64,000 bases of DNA from Cloeon dipterum (Eukaryota; Arthropoda; Insecta; Ephemeroptera; Baetidae). Made by a program: the position numbers and the translations under genes. The stretch is from NCBI RefSeq assembly GCF_949628265.1, contig NC_088789.1:6254886-6318885 (forward strand), read 5' to 3'. This document shows positions 1-13,200 of the stretch, piece by piece. The notes below the pieces were generated by a model. The model was not told the DNA's origin and did not search any database. It saw nothing but the letters and a program-made list of their open reading frames with translations. Within the stretch, counting starts at the first letter, position 1, and each line of letters starts with the position of its first letter.

Positions 1-991
1 CCCAAAATAATTAAATATTTAAAATGAACTTGAATCATTTTATTATTAACAATTTTACTTTTTCAAAGTCATTTCTACAAAGTAAATGAAAATATTTTAT
101 ATTTTAATTATTTTAAAACATGTTTAATTAATATTTTGCTTAATTAATCAAGTTAGAGAGTAAATATATGAAAAAATAATTTTTTCGGATTTCCAGGGGG
201 TGGTTAAGGGTTCGAAGGGGGTGGGCACCCTTATGATCCCTTGTATTACCTAGGTGAGGTCATTACGTATCAAATGGTGTGCGGTTTTTCTAAATCGGAC
301 CCATAGAAGCTGAGATTAAGCGGAAAAGATGTTTTTATTTGCGATCAGAAGACCCGGAAAACACCGATTTTTAACACTCAATTCAAAATATCACGAAAAA
401 GAAAAAAATAAGTCTCGCCAATTTTTTATATGTTGTTACCATGAATATGAAGCACATTTTGGCTATTTTGAATTTTCAAAATTTTATGTACTAGGGTATG
501 TGGGATTTTTTTGAAAAATTTGACCCCAATTTAGTGACCTTGACCTTTGACCTACGAAGTTGGTCGTCGTGGGGAAGTTGTTTGGCATTAAACGTAGATT
601 ATTTTGGATACCAAATTTTTGTGTTTACCACAAACAGAGTCAAAGTTACAAATCGCCGTAAACATCACCTTTTTCAAAAATCTCAAATTTTGAACCCCCG
701 TAAAATGGGCAATTTTTGGAATTTTCACCTAATATTTTAGGGTTCAACTTAGGTCCCCTAGGGCAACATCTCCACCGAATTTTATCAAAATCTGAAGACC
801 ACTTGCCAAGGGGGGTGTCACTTGATTTAGATCCTTCCCAATAAATAAAGGAAAATCATTGATTGGTGTTATTTTTTAATTCAGTGATTTTATGAAAGCA
901 AAATCATACACTATAATTTTACTCATAAGTAGTGTGTGCAGGGATTGAAGCTAAGGTGGTGTTAGTTTGGCACGAAGCTCTTCCGAGAGGT
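1..991. repeat. Repeat-like non-coding DNA upstream of sowah
   Basis: No coding signal is visible on either strand; the open frames here are short and lack codon structure. From about 185 to 850 the text alternates G-rich tracts with long A/T runs, and holds stretches that look like decayed interspersed repeat rather than promoter DNA. That is an impression from the sequence, not a database match. The core promoter of the downstream gene probably lies in the last 100-150 bases before its start codon. Confidence 0.3.
535..553 (-). promoter_or_regulatory. Three directly repeated TGACCT half-sites
   Basis: TGACCT occurs at 535-540, 541-546 and 548-553, so three copies lie in direct orientation with spacings of 0 and 1 base. 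On the minus strand each reads AGGTCA, the nuclear-receptor half-site, and a spacing of 1 is the DR1 arrangement used by HNF4/USP-type receptors. The same text can also occur inside repeats, and this copy sits in repeat-like DNA, so function is uncertain. Confidence 0.3.
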
Positions 992-1005
992 TGGCAACAC
1001 TGGCA
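992..1005 (+). promoter_or_regulatory. Possible core-promoter motif of sowah
   Basis: TGGCAACACTGGCA lies 33 bases before the sowah start codon. GGCAACACT resembles the CAnCnCT-type core-promoter motifs of insects that replace a TATA box. No TATA box is present nearby. The transcription start site cannot be fixed from sequence alone. Confidence 0.3.
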
Positions 1006-1037
1006 ATCCACAGGTGTTTGTTGTGTAGTTTGCAATC

Positions 1038-4000
1038 ATGGCGGCTCCGGAGGAGCTGTCAATGTTATCAATTCGCAAGTTTATGCTCTCCAGGGGCGGA
1101 ACGGTGACCAACCATGAGCTCGTGCGCCACTTCAAATACTTCCTCACCAACGAGGAGTCGAAAGGTATTTGATTTTCTGCCCGCCGATCACATCTTTCTG
1201 CCTCACGCGTCCGCTAAACACGCTTGTTTTGTTTGTTTACATCGCCTTGGAGCAAGTTGTTCTCTGCAATTCAACGTGGACTTTGCGCCCTTTGACTCTC
1301 CAGAGACACCTTTTACCCTTTCCTACGAGTCTTTATTACTTAAAACTTGAGTTAAATGAGGTTTACTGGTATTATGAAAGTTTATTACGTTATATAAATC
1401 TGTGAGTTGTGTTCTTGACTCGATTCTCTTAAAAAATTATTTAGAGCATAACGGTGCACAAAGCGAGGGGACAAGAACGTATGATACGTACATTATAATC
1501 ATACATTTGAAAATCTATCTCGAAATTTTATAAAAAATATATGAGCTATATTTTTGACGTACATAATCAAAGTGTCAGGAGAATGATTAAGTTTGTGAGA
1601 ATGATCACCTGACCTCTTTATACTGTGAAAGATAAAAGACAAGCTTTTACTCCAATAGCTTCAATGCACATTGACATTGCTGGTTTAAGGCTCTTTGTTT
1701 TCCTCTCTCACAAAAAATGACACTTACTTAACTGTTAAGTTAACAACTTGTGTTTCCCCTTTAGTAAACCCTCAGCCCCTCATTTAGATGCTCAAAACGC
1801 GAAGATATTCTTGCATACCGAAAGGAGCAAATATTTTATTTTTGAAGTTGCCAAAATTTGATTAATTTCATAAGAAAAAAGCATTGAAAAAGTCACATTT
1901 TTTCGTATATTTGGGAAATTTGAATTTGAATTTTGAAAAATGTAACTATTTCGCCCCAAATTTAGATTATAATAATTATTACACTAGTTACACGTATTTT
2001 ACAGTCAGACTTGATAACTAAGTGATTCCTTCTGAACAGTTATGTGAATATGAGGGGGTTGAAATCAACCCTAACCCCCAGGGGTGAGTTTTGGTTAATT
2101 ATTAAATTTCGCTGTATTTGACCGTATTTGGTGTCGTTCCCTATGAATCCCGCCCGAAAAAAATCAAATCTGAAGTCATATTTACGTTTAACTTGCTTCC
2201 TCTACAGTGACCTAGCTGAAGCTTTTGGATCACTTTGGGCTGCATTCGGCATCATTTTTCAAGCTCGTGGAAACAAAAATCATTTACAAAAATTGTATGC
2301 AAAATCAGTTGCAAGTGGAAACCAGATTTTAGCAAAGTTATTACATTTGAATTTTATTCTCACCTCATCTCAATCTATCCAGCAGCGGAAATAAATCAAA
2401 TTATCTAGTTGACTGGCATTGCTCTAGCCACTTTAAAAGCACACAGCTATTTTTTCCAAAAACCTTACGATTCAATTCAAGAGATCAGTAATGTCTTAAG
2501 GGCAAAGACTTAAATGCCATTCCTGAATTGCAGAGTGCCTATCAATTTGGGTTGAATAATTTATCTGCTAACTCCCACTTTTTTGCTAAACATCTCGACA
2601 AGCATGGAATTTTTTGCAATTTAAATTAAATTGATTTCTTGCAAAAAAATGCAATACAAAAATAACTCGTTTTGACAATTGCAGTACAAAAATATCGGTA
2701 ATTTGTTTCAGTTCATGCCAAAATGTATTTCAAGGAGTACGTGAACACGTTAGCACACATAAGCAAAAACGAACATGGTGAAAAGTACCTGACCCTGAAG
2801 CCGCGCTACCAGGGCCCAATAGAGTCCGCGGGATTTGGGTCGCCAGCAGGGGGCCCGGTCCGGAACTTGGGACCCTCGTCACCCAGCCCGTCGTTCAGTG
2901 GCTCCCTGCTTTCGGTTTCTGCCCTGTCGCAGGAGAACCTGATGGAGTCGCCGGGCCGGGTGCCGCCGCCCTACCGGCCGCCGCCACCCCCGGCCTTATC
3001 GCCGCGAAGCAGCCCTAGTTGCCCACCCCCGTACATCGGGCCACCGCCTGCCTACCGCGTAGTCGAGGGCCAGGAAGCTGAGAACGGGGGCCTGCCGCCT
3101 CCGCCGGTACCCCCACGCAGGCGCAGCAGCGATAAGGGCTTTGGCAGCAAGGAGAATTTGCTGCAGCCGGTGCCTGAGGTGCCAATGGAGGTCGTCCTCA
3201 GGCCTAAAACTCAAGGACAAGAGACGGCCAGGGAGCAACCCCAAAAAAGGGTGGGTAACTCTTTTCAAGCCCGGTGAGCTCATAGCTTACGGGATTTGCT
3301 GAGCAGATGTTAAAAAAACTAAAAAATAATTATTGTTGAAAGAAAAATTATCAAATAGTACTACTCACCGCTGATTTGGAAACTGGAAACCAAATTAGAT
3401 TTTAGGGAACAAATGTCTTACAAAGCCGTATACTGTTACTATTTCAAACATGGCCTCGTCAGCAGTAAATTACCTGTAAAACAAAATTAACTGCTGCAGT
3501 TATTAATTTATTTTTAAACTAGACTTACATATCATGAGAAAAAAATCTCCTATTTGACTTGCTGATTACTCCAATTTTTTTTTACAATTTACAAGAGCTG
3601 CATTTTTGCTTTTTATAATCATCAAATAATATGAATAAAATTCATAAGCTATAAATATATTATCATTTTTATAATAAAAGCTGACCTAATTATTATTTAT
3701 TTTCTACGTTCTACTTTCACTTCAAAACATATCAAGTTAATTACTCTTGTGTTGATATTTTTATCTTAAAATATCCGAGCTATGCTTTAAATAAATAGAA
3801 TATTCCAAGAAGAAAAATTCAGTGCAACGCAACTAATGAAAGAATCAAGACAGCTCTTATGTATGTGTGATAATCTCATTAGCCTCACTTAATCCACTGC
3901 GTGCTGCACTTGTTCTGATTCCGAAGTCAATATTTTCGTCCAGTATAATTTTGGCCGGTGACCATCCCAGTACACGTCAGTGCCACGGTCTGAGATATAC

Positions 4001-7000
4001 ACATATTTGCAATCGTGGAGCGGAAATTGTTCATTTTTCCCGTTTGTCTTTTTCATAGTGCGGGTGAGTACACACACATGCAATAAATTAGCTTCTCCCC
4101 CAATAACTGCTGGCCGTGTATCGTGTGAGTGGCGAAAAAAGACTAAATTTTTCAGCGGCATCATCGTTCCCCCGTTTTAATTCATGCGCGCGAATTTTTC
4201 ATCTCGCGTGTCATGTAGCTCGCCGGTCATCTCGCCGCACGCCCAACTCTTGTATGTAACGGCCGCCCTTTTTTTATTTTTATTTCAAATACAACTTTTT
4301 ATTACCTTCGCTCATCATGTAGGGCGACAATTTATGGCGCTTGATATTATGTTTTTTTTTTGTACTTTCATTCACGCGTGTGTTTAATATTTTTGGACCC
4401 GTTTATGGTCGGCAGGAGAGTGCGTCGTCCGTGGAAAAAGAGCCTGAAGCCAAAATCAGCGTCAAAGAGCGCACGCAGAAGTTCAACAGGATGGCTTCGG
4501 AAGGGGACATGAGACAAGTTTTGCAACAGGTCAACAAGAAGAAGGTTGACAAGGTAAGGAGTAATTTCTATATTTAGTTTGCAGTTATAAAGCACTAGCA
4601 GACCGTCATTTTAGGATGCAGACATTCAATGCCATACAAATAAAGAAATTAAAAATACTGCAAAAGTTGGGATGAATTCAATTATAAAATGAGTTGAAGT
4701 TACGTCAATCCAGATGTTTAATTTGTGTGCTTCAATCTGTCTAAACAAAATTTACCTCTTCCACTTACTTTGTAAATTTACAAAAAATGTACATATTGAT
4801 TTGGCTTCAAGGAACACAACATTTAAATTTGTAAAGGTGATGTCAGGTTGATATTTCCTCCTCGTGCTGGCTCACAGGGGCGTCGGATTTTTAAAGCACA
4901 CGGATATTTCTTTCACCAGTTCATTATACATTATACGTCAACACACAAAGCTATTATTAAATATTATTAACAGTTGATCTAATAATCCCAAAAATAAGCT
5001 TTGGAGTTCTAATTTATAGCCACGAAGAAAACGCTAACGCTACAATTTTTGTTTTATTTTCAAACTTCAATTGCCGAGTACAAAGCAGGGATCGATCATT
5101 TTGGTCGATCGGAGAGAGGATGACTTTGCTAATCATCGCGCGTGTCATTTTCGAATAACGCACAGTCATTGATTAGACACGGAGAAAAACCAACAGACAG
5201 ACAGCTCATTAAACCCCCAGAGACAAGACGCAAAACAAATTGCCTCGTCTCGTCCGTCCACGCGGCGCGTTATTAATTTCTCCAGCGCATAAAATTAATT
5301 CTTCCGCGCACACATATCGAAATGGAAATCTCGGTGTCATCTCGATTTCTGATTAATTAATTTCTGGGCCGCGTTTTTTCTCCAATCAATCAGTTTAAAA
5401 ATGCGGGAGAGCGGCTCGAAATAATTTCAATGCTCGTCGGAGGCGCCATCGGCTGATAAAAATCGGTGCATAATATTATTGTGGAGTAATTTGTGGACGC
5501 AGCGGGATAAAACAAACAGAGATGAAGCTCCCATGACTTGGCAAATACCTCAAGACGAGCGAGCAAACACCCTAAAACATGATAGCTCGGAAATTAGCCT
5601 TCACGAAAGTGAGCCAAAACACCTATATAAAATAATTTCTTTCTCTCTCGCTCCTCTCCAATCGTGTTCGCATGTTTCTCTCTTCAAAAAATAAGGAGGG
5701 ACGCATACTCTCCGTGGAATGATGGATGAATTAATTAAATATACAACCGCACACACAATAAGTTTGGTTCCCCTTTTTGCAGACAAGATTCGCTGCAATC
5801 TTGGGTGTAAACTTTAGCTGGTTTGTTGCGAGAGAAGTTTCTTGAACCACAGCAACTTCCAAGCAGCTGTTACCTCCTCTTTATATAAAATTTCTTGCAT
5901 TAACAATTCCAACTAGACGGCAAGAGAAGAGAGAGAGAACTGAAATAATTTGCACAAGACGCGACAACTACTATATAACCGACCCTTCCTCAGAGAACTG
6001 CGTTCCGACCAATTAACTTGTCCTTGCTGTGATTTCTTCTCGGGTTGGAGGAATTTGTCGTAACAAATTCCTTATAACTAAAATATTTAAATTATTACTG
6101 TTTGGAAAAATCTTAATGGCTTCCGCATTTTACATTTATACCCTAGTCCGTTTAATAAAACTAGCTATATATACGCAAATGAATCACCAAGGAATTTTCC
6201 GCAATTACTATTTATGAAAGATCAATCTTATTTGAATTACTTATAGTGCATTTGTTTATTTCATGGTTAGTGGAATTCAATTAAACTGGATTGTTTATAT
6301 CTATTAACCTCACTGTGTCGCTTATTGTTAATTATGTCAGGAATCATTAGCTACAGATAAAGAGCGGTAAAATATTTTCGCTCGGCTGATTTTTCCGTCG
6401 ATTAAATTCTTTCATATTGGCGCCTTGTAGGTGCGTGCGAGAGTGATGAGACAATTTATTGCACTTCTTACCCCTGTCACAACTGATTTGCTTGGCATTG
6501 TCTAGCGCACAATGCTATCGCACCGTTTCGATCAGCTTCCTCCTCTATTGTTTGTCAAAGCAAATGCGCTGCATTCACTTTTGATGCAGAAAAAGCAAGC
6601 CACGTACATTACACTAGAAATCAATCAATTGCACCCGCGGGGGGCTCAAGCTTCGTGTGGCTAGTTAGAATAATTAGATCAGCCATTGTTTCCACTCTCG
6701 GAAATATTTCATCCCAGCCACGAGGCCGTTGCGTCAGAATCAAGAGTCAATCCCGCTGGGGTCCTTTTTGTTTCAATATCTTGAGCAATGCGTTCGTTGC
6801 TCCAAGATTAATGTCTCTTGCGTTGGAAATCACTTCAAAAGGGGTGCTTAATGGAAAAGGTTTGAAATGAGTAGTAGATCGTTTAGACGACTCAAAAGTC
6901 ATAAGGTATTTGAATATTATTTTCAGCTAGATTTTAATTTTGATTTCAGGCCGACGAGGAAGAAACTAGGCCTGTGAGTATACTCCTACCGTTTCTGGCT

Positions 7001-7245
7001 TGGCCATTGAAATAATTTTTGCGTAATCAGCTGGACCAGAAAGACCGTGAGTGGCTGATAAAGGCCTCGCAGGTGGACTACCAGGCGCTGGCAAAGTTGG
7101 CCGTGGAAAAACCCAAGCTGGTGCATCTGACCGTGAGTAAACAAAGACCTTTGTGGCCGATTTCGTGTTTCGGGTGTTTTCTGAGAGGATGAAAAAGCAG
7201 GGGCGAATAATGGGCCACGTACGCATATTCGTACATTGGCTGGCT

Positions 7246-7290
<45 letters not shown>

Positions 7291-10200
7291 TCAGCGTTGT
7301 CAGCCGCTGTTTATTTGCATGTTAGATATTGTGTTTCATAATCTGACAACAAACAACACGCGGCGTTATTATTTAGGAACAAAGCGCGGTAGCCAACCAA
7401 CGCCAGCGTTTGCCCATTATTTTCATCCGCGCGCACAAAGCCGAGCAAAGAGCGAGAGCCATCCAGCCGCCGTTTTGTCCCTTTTCAATAACCCTTGGCT
7501 GCCGCAGCCGCCGCGATAATAATGCCCACTTAACATGCTTACATTTCGAGAGCCGCGCGCTTGTTTTTCACCGTCCATAAGTCACTCGTGTGGCTCCTCT
7601 TGGCTCGATCCACTTTTTCGAGGGCTTATTATTATAATTAAGGGAGTCGCGTGCTGCCGACCACTTGAGTTTTGGAAATATGTGCTGACTCGCCTTATGA
7701 ACGGCTGCTGCATTTGCAACAGATTGTCTCACATTTGTAGCCTGCTCTCACGTCAATCGAGAATTGATTCAAGCGGAAGTCCTCTGTGAACATAGCTTTT
7801 CCTTTCTATATTCGACGCTTAAGTTATGGTCTTTTTAACCAATATGTTCTTAATCCTTGAAACTCTAAGCATTGCCACAGGATTTATTCATGTATAAATA
7901 TTAATTTTTTTACTTAAAATCGGATCATTTTTCTATGACTTGCCCGTAATTTCTTAGTCAGGGAAATATATAGCTTTTATCCAGATTTGGAAATGTTTGA
8001 TAAGAAACAAATCCACTAACCTTTAATTAGGTCAAAGTTCTACAATCCAGTCTGTCCCCATGGACAGATTGAATGCAGACAGACAGTTGCAATTGAGGCT
8101 TGAGTTTGATTTAAGCTATCAAAATACATGTCCATTGGGAATCTATGGAATTTGCATCCACTTGCATGAGATGGGTGTTTAAAATTTTTGGATGAAAGTA
8201 TTTGACGTCAAACACTGTTCTGCGACAAGATCAGCCGCACCTCGAGGGATGGGCAGAAAGTTGGCGCATTCGGTGCTGGTATAATTGAATATGTGCATTT
8301 GCGAGCAGCTAGAGCAAACGTTCATACATCCATGCAGAGAGCCCACGCCCGAAATACACACACGCTCGCTCGCTCGCACTCAATTTTCAGCCACGCATAG
8401 CGGCAGCCGGGCGAGCGAGGGAGAGGATTTGGGTGTTGTAGAATTATAACTAGAGGGATGATAGTTTAGTCGGATGGTTTAATTAATCCATGCTCGTGCG
8501 GTCCTATTTCTGCACCTCCCACCGCGCCGGCCGGCTCTGCTGCATGTATTTTACGTGTATGTACGTGCGCTGGATGTGTGTGGTGGTGTGTGGGGAGATC
8601 TATTCGAGAGTGCATGCATATTCAGCACTCGCTCGCACGCCCCAAAGGCAGACAGCCGTGGCTAGGCAGAGGGTGCAGATTACAGCACTCGTGCAGCGTT
8701 AATCCCTGGGCAGGCAGGCCGGCAGAGCGAGGCTGCTGCATCCGAATGGAGCCCGGCGCCGAAATTTACTACACGTGACGCATATCATTAACTGCCGACA
8801 GAGTTATTTCGAAATCGCTGGCCCCTCGCACTGGCATCGCTAATTGGGGGTGCGATAAACTATGAAACGGACCCAAGGGCTGATTGCGAAAATTTTGTAT
8901 TGGCTTGCTGTGAATTTTGATCACTACACAGTTCGACAAGACAGAAATTAAGTTTGCTTCGCATTTATATTCAATTCAAAATATTTTTCCATTATTGCGA
9001 AATATTTACCGGTGCGTGATTTTGAAATACGGCAAAAAAATACAATTAAAAAAGCCAATTACAGCAATGCATTAAAAAGACGTTAAAAATAAATTACTAG
9101 CTTTGTTGTGACTGTCGGAAAATACTTTCAGATAATTTCGAAAGCTTTAATTCCAATTTGGAGTAATAATTTTCCCACAACAGCATCTTTGGATGGCTAT
9201 CTCCGCTTTTCACTTGCTCCTCATTATAATAAAGGGCCAAGCTGCGGCAGAGTGCACCCGACAGCGGCATTTCGTCGATGATGTAGTTGATTACAATGTA
9301 ATAATATAAGCATACACACTCCATAATAGGGCTAACAAGCTCTAACAGTAGCCGAAACCACGTTCCACGTATATACGTATATTTGTTTAAAAAGAAAACC
9401 CTGCTTCGTGCATGTCTGTCAGCCGCGTGAGTCGAGACGCGAGTTGTAAAACACCGCGGGGATCTGCTGATAATTAAAAATATAATTTATCGCTACCTTT
9501 GGTTATTTATTGCACCTGAGTTGCTGCTGCTAGTGCTCGATTTGATTCATAACCGCTGATCACGAGAGATATTTTGAATTGGCTAATTTTTGTGAATGGG
9601 ACGCCCGTTCTTCGTATACGCTTGCCGAGATTGGAATATTGTGTTGAGCCCCAAACGCGACGCTTTCTTTTCAAATTCCTTGAAGTACTTACAGTTTTCT
9701 CAATTTGATAAATTGAAATATTTTTATGATTTTTGCTGCGAGGAAATTCAAAATCAGCAATGTGGAAAATATCTTTAAATCAGTCGATAATTGTTGAGAG
9801 TAATATAATTTGAATTTCTGATAATTTTACTAATATATGAATGCTAAAATTCCCTTCAAATCAAAGCAAACTGCAAATATTTTTTATTTGATACACTTTT
9901 TAATAAGGGAGGTATATAGTTTTACGATTCATTAACTCGGGTTGGGACGATAACAAAAAACCCTCAACGCTCAACTTCTCATTTTCTTTGGTCAGAACAG
10001 AGGCGTTGAAATATCCAAGATTTGAATCTGCGGCTTCCGAGCTGGGAATGCACTGATTGGCTAGCAATTTAAAAAAGCTGCTGCGACAGTTTTATGGACG
10101 CGCCAGTTTTTATTTCGTACCGTCCAGAATTTATAATCCAGCCGCTGCGATGTGTCTTTCCTCTTTGTTTTACGCTTTTGTCTGCTGCCTCTGTATTTTC

Positions 10201-13200
10201 CTACTGCACGCCTGCCGAAAAATAGAAATAAAATACGGCAGCTCACCTCGCTGGAATTAAATTGGTTTTAAAACGGTCCTTTTCCTCCTAGCCAATAATA
10301 AATTAACGATTATCTTCTTTAGTTGGGTCCGCACCCAAATCTAAAGAAAACCGAATTTATGGCGCTGCTGGTAATGAATTAACTTAATTTTACGACCAAT
10401 TTAAACAAATAATTAGCATTCCGGCGCGCAACCCATGTTAACAAGTGGTGTAGATTTTTCTAATTATTATAAATAACAATTTTTCTTGCTAACAAGGACA
10501 AGGGCTGCTGGCTGTTGGACCGCGCGCGGTAGCCGCTGCTTGTTCGACACGACGCTGCCTCTGAAATATTATTCGGCTTGGTAGCCGCGCCGCTTGTAAT
10601 GAGCCGGCCCTTAATCATCTCAGCCTCGATATAAAGAATATTCCCTGACAGCCCCTTAATGAGCAGGCCAAGCTACCGCGGACACCACTGCTTTAATAAC
10701 CGCGAGCTGCTGCCAAAATATTAATCATTCCCTTGAGTAAGCGAGCCCGAGCAGACCTTTTTACGTTATTGCGCCCGGGTCTCTATGATTTTCATCTCTA
10801 CGAAAACCTTCCTGCTTTGTCGTAAACTGCATCGAACGTCACTCAAGCGGGGACGAAGACCTGGCTGGCGCCACCCCTGCTCACGCAATTCGATCTTTGT
10901 CAGTCTTTCCCCCTCGACTCATTTTTGGTCAACCGAGTTTTTTGTTGTTTCAATCTTAAAAAACTGAAATCGATGAGTTACAAAATCGAGACGTTATAAC
11001 GATTTGTTTATGTTTTCCACTTGAGTTGAGTGTCGAGTGCTCGGCAAAAGCAATCCCAGCACTTGAATTGTATATAGATAGACAGAAGTTGTTTTTTCGA
11101 ATGCGGCGAATCACCGTTTCTCGAGGGGCGAGCCAGGCTGGGTCTCTCGTAAATAATTTCCAGCACCAGGTTGATCTAGATAAGGTGGACAGTTTTAACA
11201 AGAGGTGTCTGCCGATAACATCTCGCGGGTCTCATAAATATGAGCTAGGTCCCGAAGTGATCAGGTCAAGGCGCCAATCGTCCGCGCACTCAAAACACTA
11301 ACTCGTCTAATTTTCCGGTACGCAAGCAAAGTCTTGAAATTCATCTTTTATAGCCCGCTGGACTTAATTTCGCCATGCTTGCTTGTTCGCTGATTGTGCG
11401 CGCGCGTTACATCTTTACGACGCACGCCTTTTATGAATGGCGAGCGATTTTTTTACTGCGCACAGTAAATTACCTCGCGCGTCGCAAGAGAGGAAACCGC
11501 TTTTTATTGGCTGATATCAAGCAGTCCCATCTTTCCTTGGACGATTCCGCACCCACACCTTTTCCCCCTCAATGAATGGCCGTTTCCTGTCTCCTTCCAC
11601 AAATTCACATTAGCATTAGCTCGAACCTTATGCATTCCCGCTTGGAATGAAACGAAACTAAGAATGGCTCGTCCCTCAAAATAGACTTTCGAGGAAATCT
11701 GATGGATCCCAGCATCTTTGAAACTTCACACGCGCAGAGACAGTTATTTTTCGGGCGTCATGTGCGTGCTGTGACTGAGTGGACTCGTCGATATTTAATT
11801 CTGATGTTCTCCAGCAGACATATCTCTCGGCCGATGATAGATGAGGGCATGTTGAGCGTTTGTTTGGATGTCACTAATGATGCGGCTCTAACCCCAATTA
11901 TGTTTCGTCGCTCATGTCACAATTTAAATATGAGAGCCTTGGGTGGTCCGTGCATGTCCAAGAAGTGTCCATTTGCGCGCGAAAATAAAAAAATAAAAAT
12001 GTTAAGAATTAGAAACGATCAGGTCTGGAGCGGTGGCGAAAATGTTCTTACTGTGCATGCGTGACGAAAGTGGAACCGAAAATATCCATCCGCTAGCTGC
12101 CGTTGGCGATATTAAAAAGCGGTGGCAATATTTCACGCCGCGAGCCGCGCTGGCTTATTTTGAATTATTGCGACTGAAAATGTTATTAAAAGAAATAAAT
12201 CGTGCACGCCGCAGCGCTTTAATAACGCGCGCGGACTACGATGAGTTGTGTTTATTTTGGAAAACTAATTATAAAAGCGTAATATATTTCAAACAACGGC
12301 TTCGATCGCTTTCTCGCTTGCTAATGATGTTTATTTACAACGTGTACTGCCTTTTCAATCACCAAACGCTTTTCTCCGCGATGATCTGCGGCTGCTGCTG
12401 GAATTAATAAGCCGACGCTGTGTGTGTTCTTCTTTTCTGCTATTAATTAACAGCCGCCAGCAATTGTATGAAGAGTTTCGCCAGCCCATAACAATTTGGA
12501 TTTATTTATTGGCTTATTACTGGAGTCAAGAGGTCGTATTTCATTTGCTTCCCGCTCTTCTGCGCCGTAAGTTTTCTTCTCCGCGCACCAAACTCATGCT
12601 TTTTCCGTAAATTTCAGCGCAGGTGCCGAAACACGACGCACTCCATAAACGTGTACTTGGATAATTTCAATTTCGCTTTTGAATGCGCTCAAGCACGACA
12701 GGATTCTACCGTGCCGAGTGAGTTTAATTTTTGCGCCACGTTTTGGCAATCGTATTCACGTTACCGTTTTTATTTTTTCATTCGTGACTGCTAATGTGGG
12801 GAGCATTGTTCGACCGCGTCCATTTCCTGGCCGTGTTCTCGTTGCACATTATTGCCAAATTAATAATACAAAAACACACATATTTAATTGCTGAAACATT
12901 GCACTCGCCCGTGCACCAATTCATTAATTCCGAATTACAACAGGCAGACGGTCGGTGGATATCACCACCTGCTGTATACAGGCTAGCGGATGAAAAATGT
13001 TTCCCTTGTCCAAGCAATGAAATTGGGTTGTTTTTTTCGTTGGGTTCTTCTTCTATTCTATTCACGCGTCATAGTCTGTGAGCATGGCGCCGAGAAAATC
13101 AAGGGATATGGCCGATTTATTTCTGCCAAACAAGAGGGGAAAAGATTCCATTACAGCCACGTGCGGTGTTAGAACATCTGATACAATACTGCTGGACAAC

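Noticed and set aside
185..850. A coding transposon fragment in the left edge.
   Set aside because: No frame resembles transposase or reverse transcriptase, and no terminal repeat or target duplication could be seen.
2128..2394. Open frame of 88 codons inside sowah intron 1, with an internal CTCTACAG.
   Set aside because: It begins at a GTG, has no matching donor or phase, and I recognise no family.
3251..3283. Extension of sowah exon 2 to the strong donor at 3274.
   Set aside because: It leaves phase 2 while the next exon must be entered in phase 0, so the frame would break.
11702..12407. Overlapping open frames of 120 and 124 codons.
   Set aside because: No domain, signal peptide, splice partner or codon pattern; long chance frames are frequent in the GC-richer parts of this intron.
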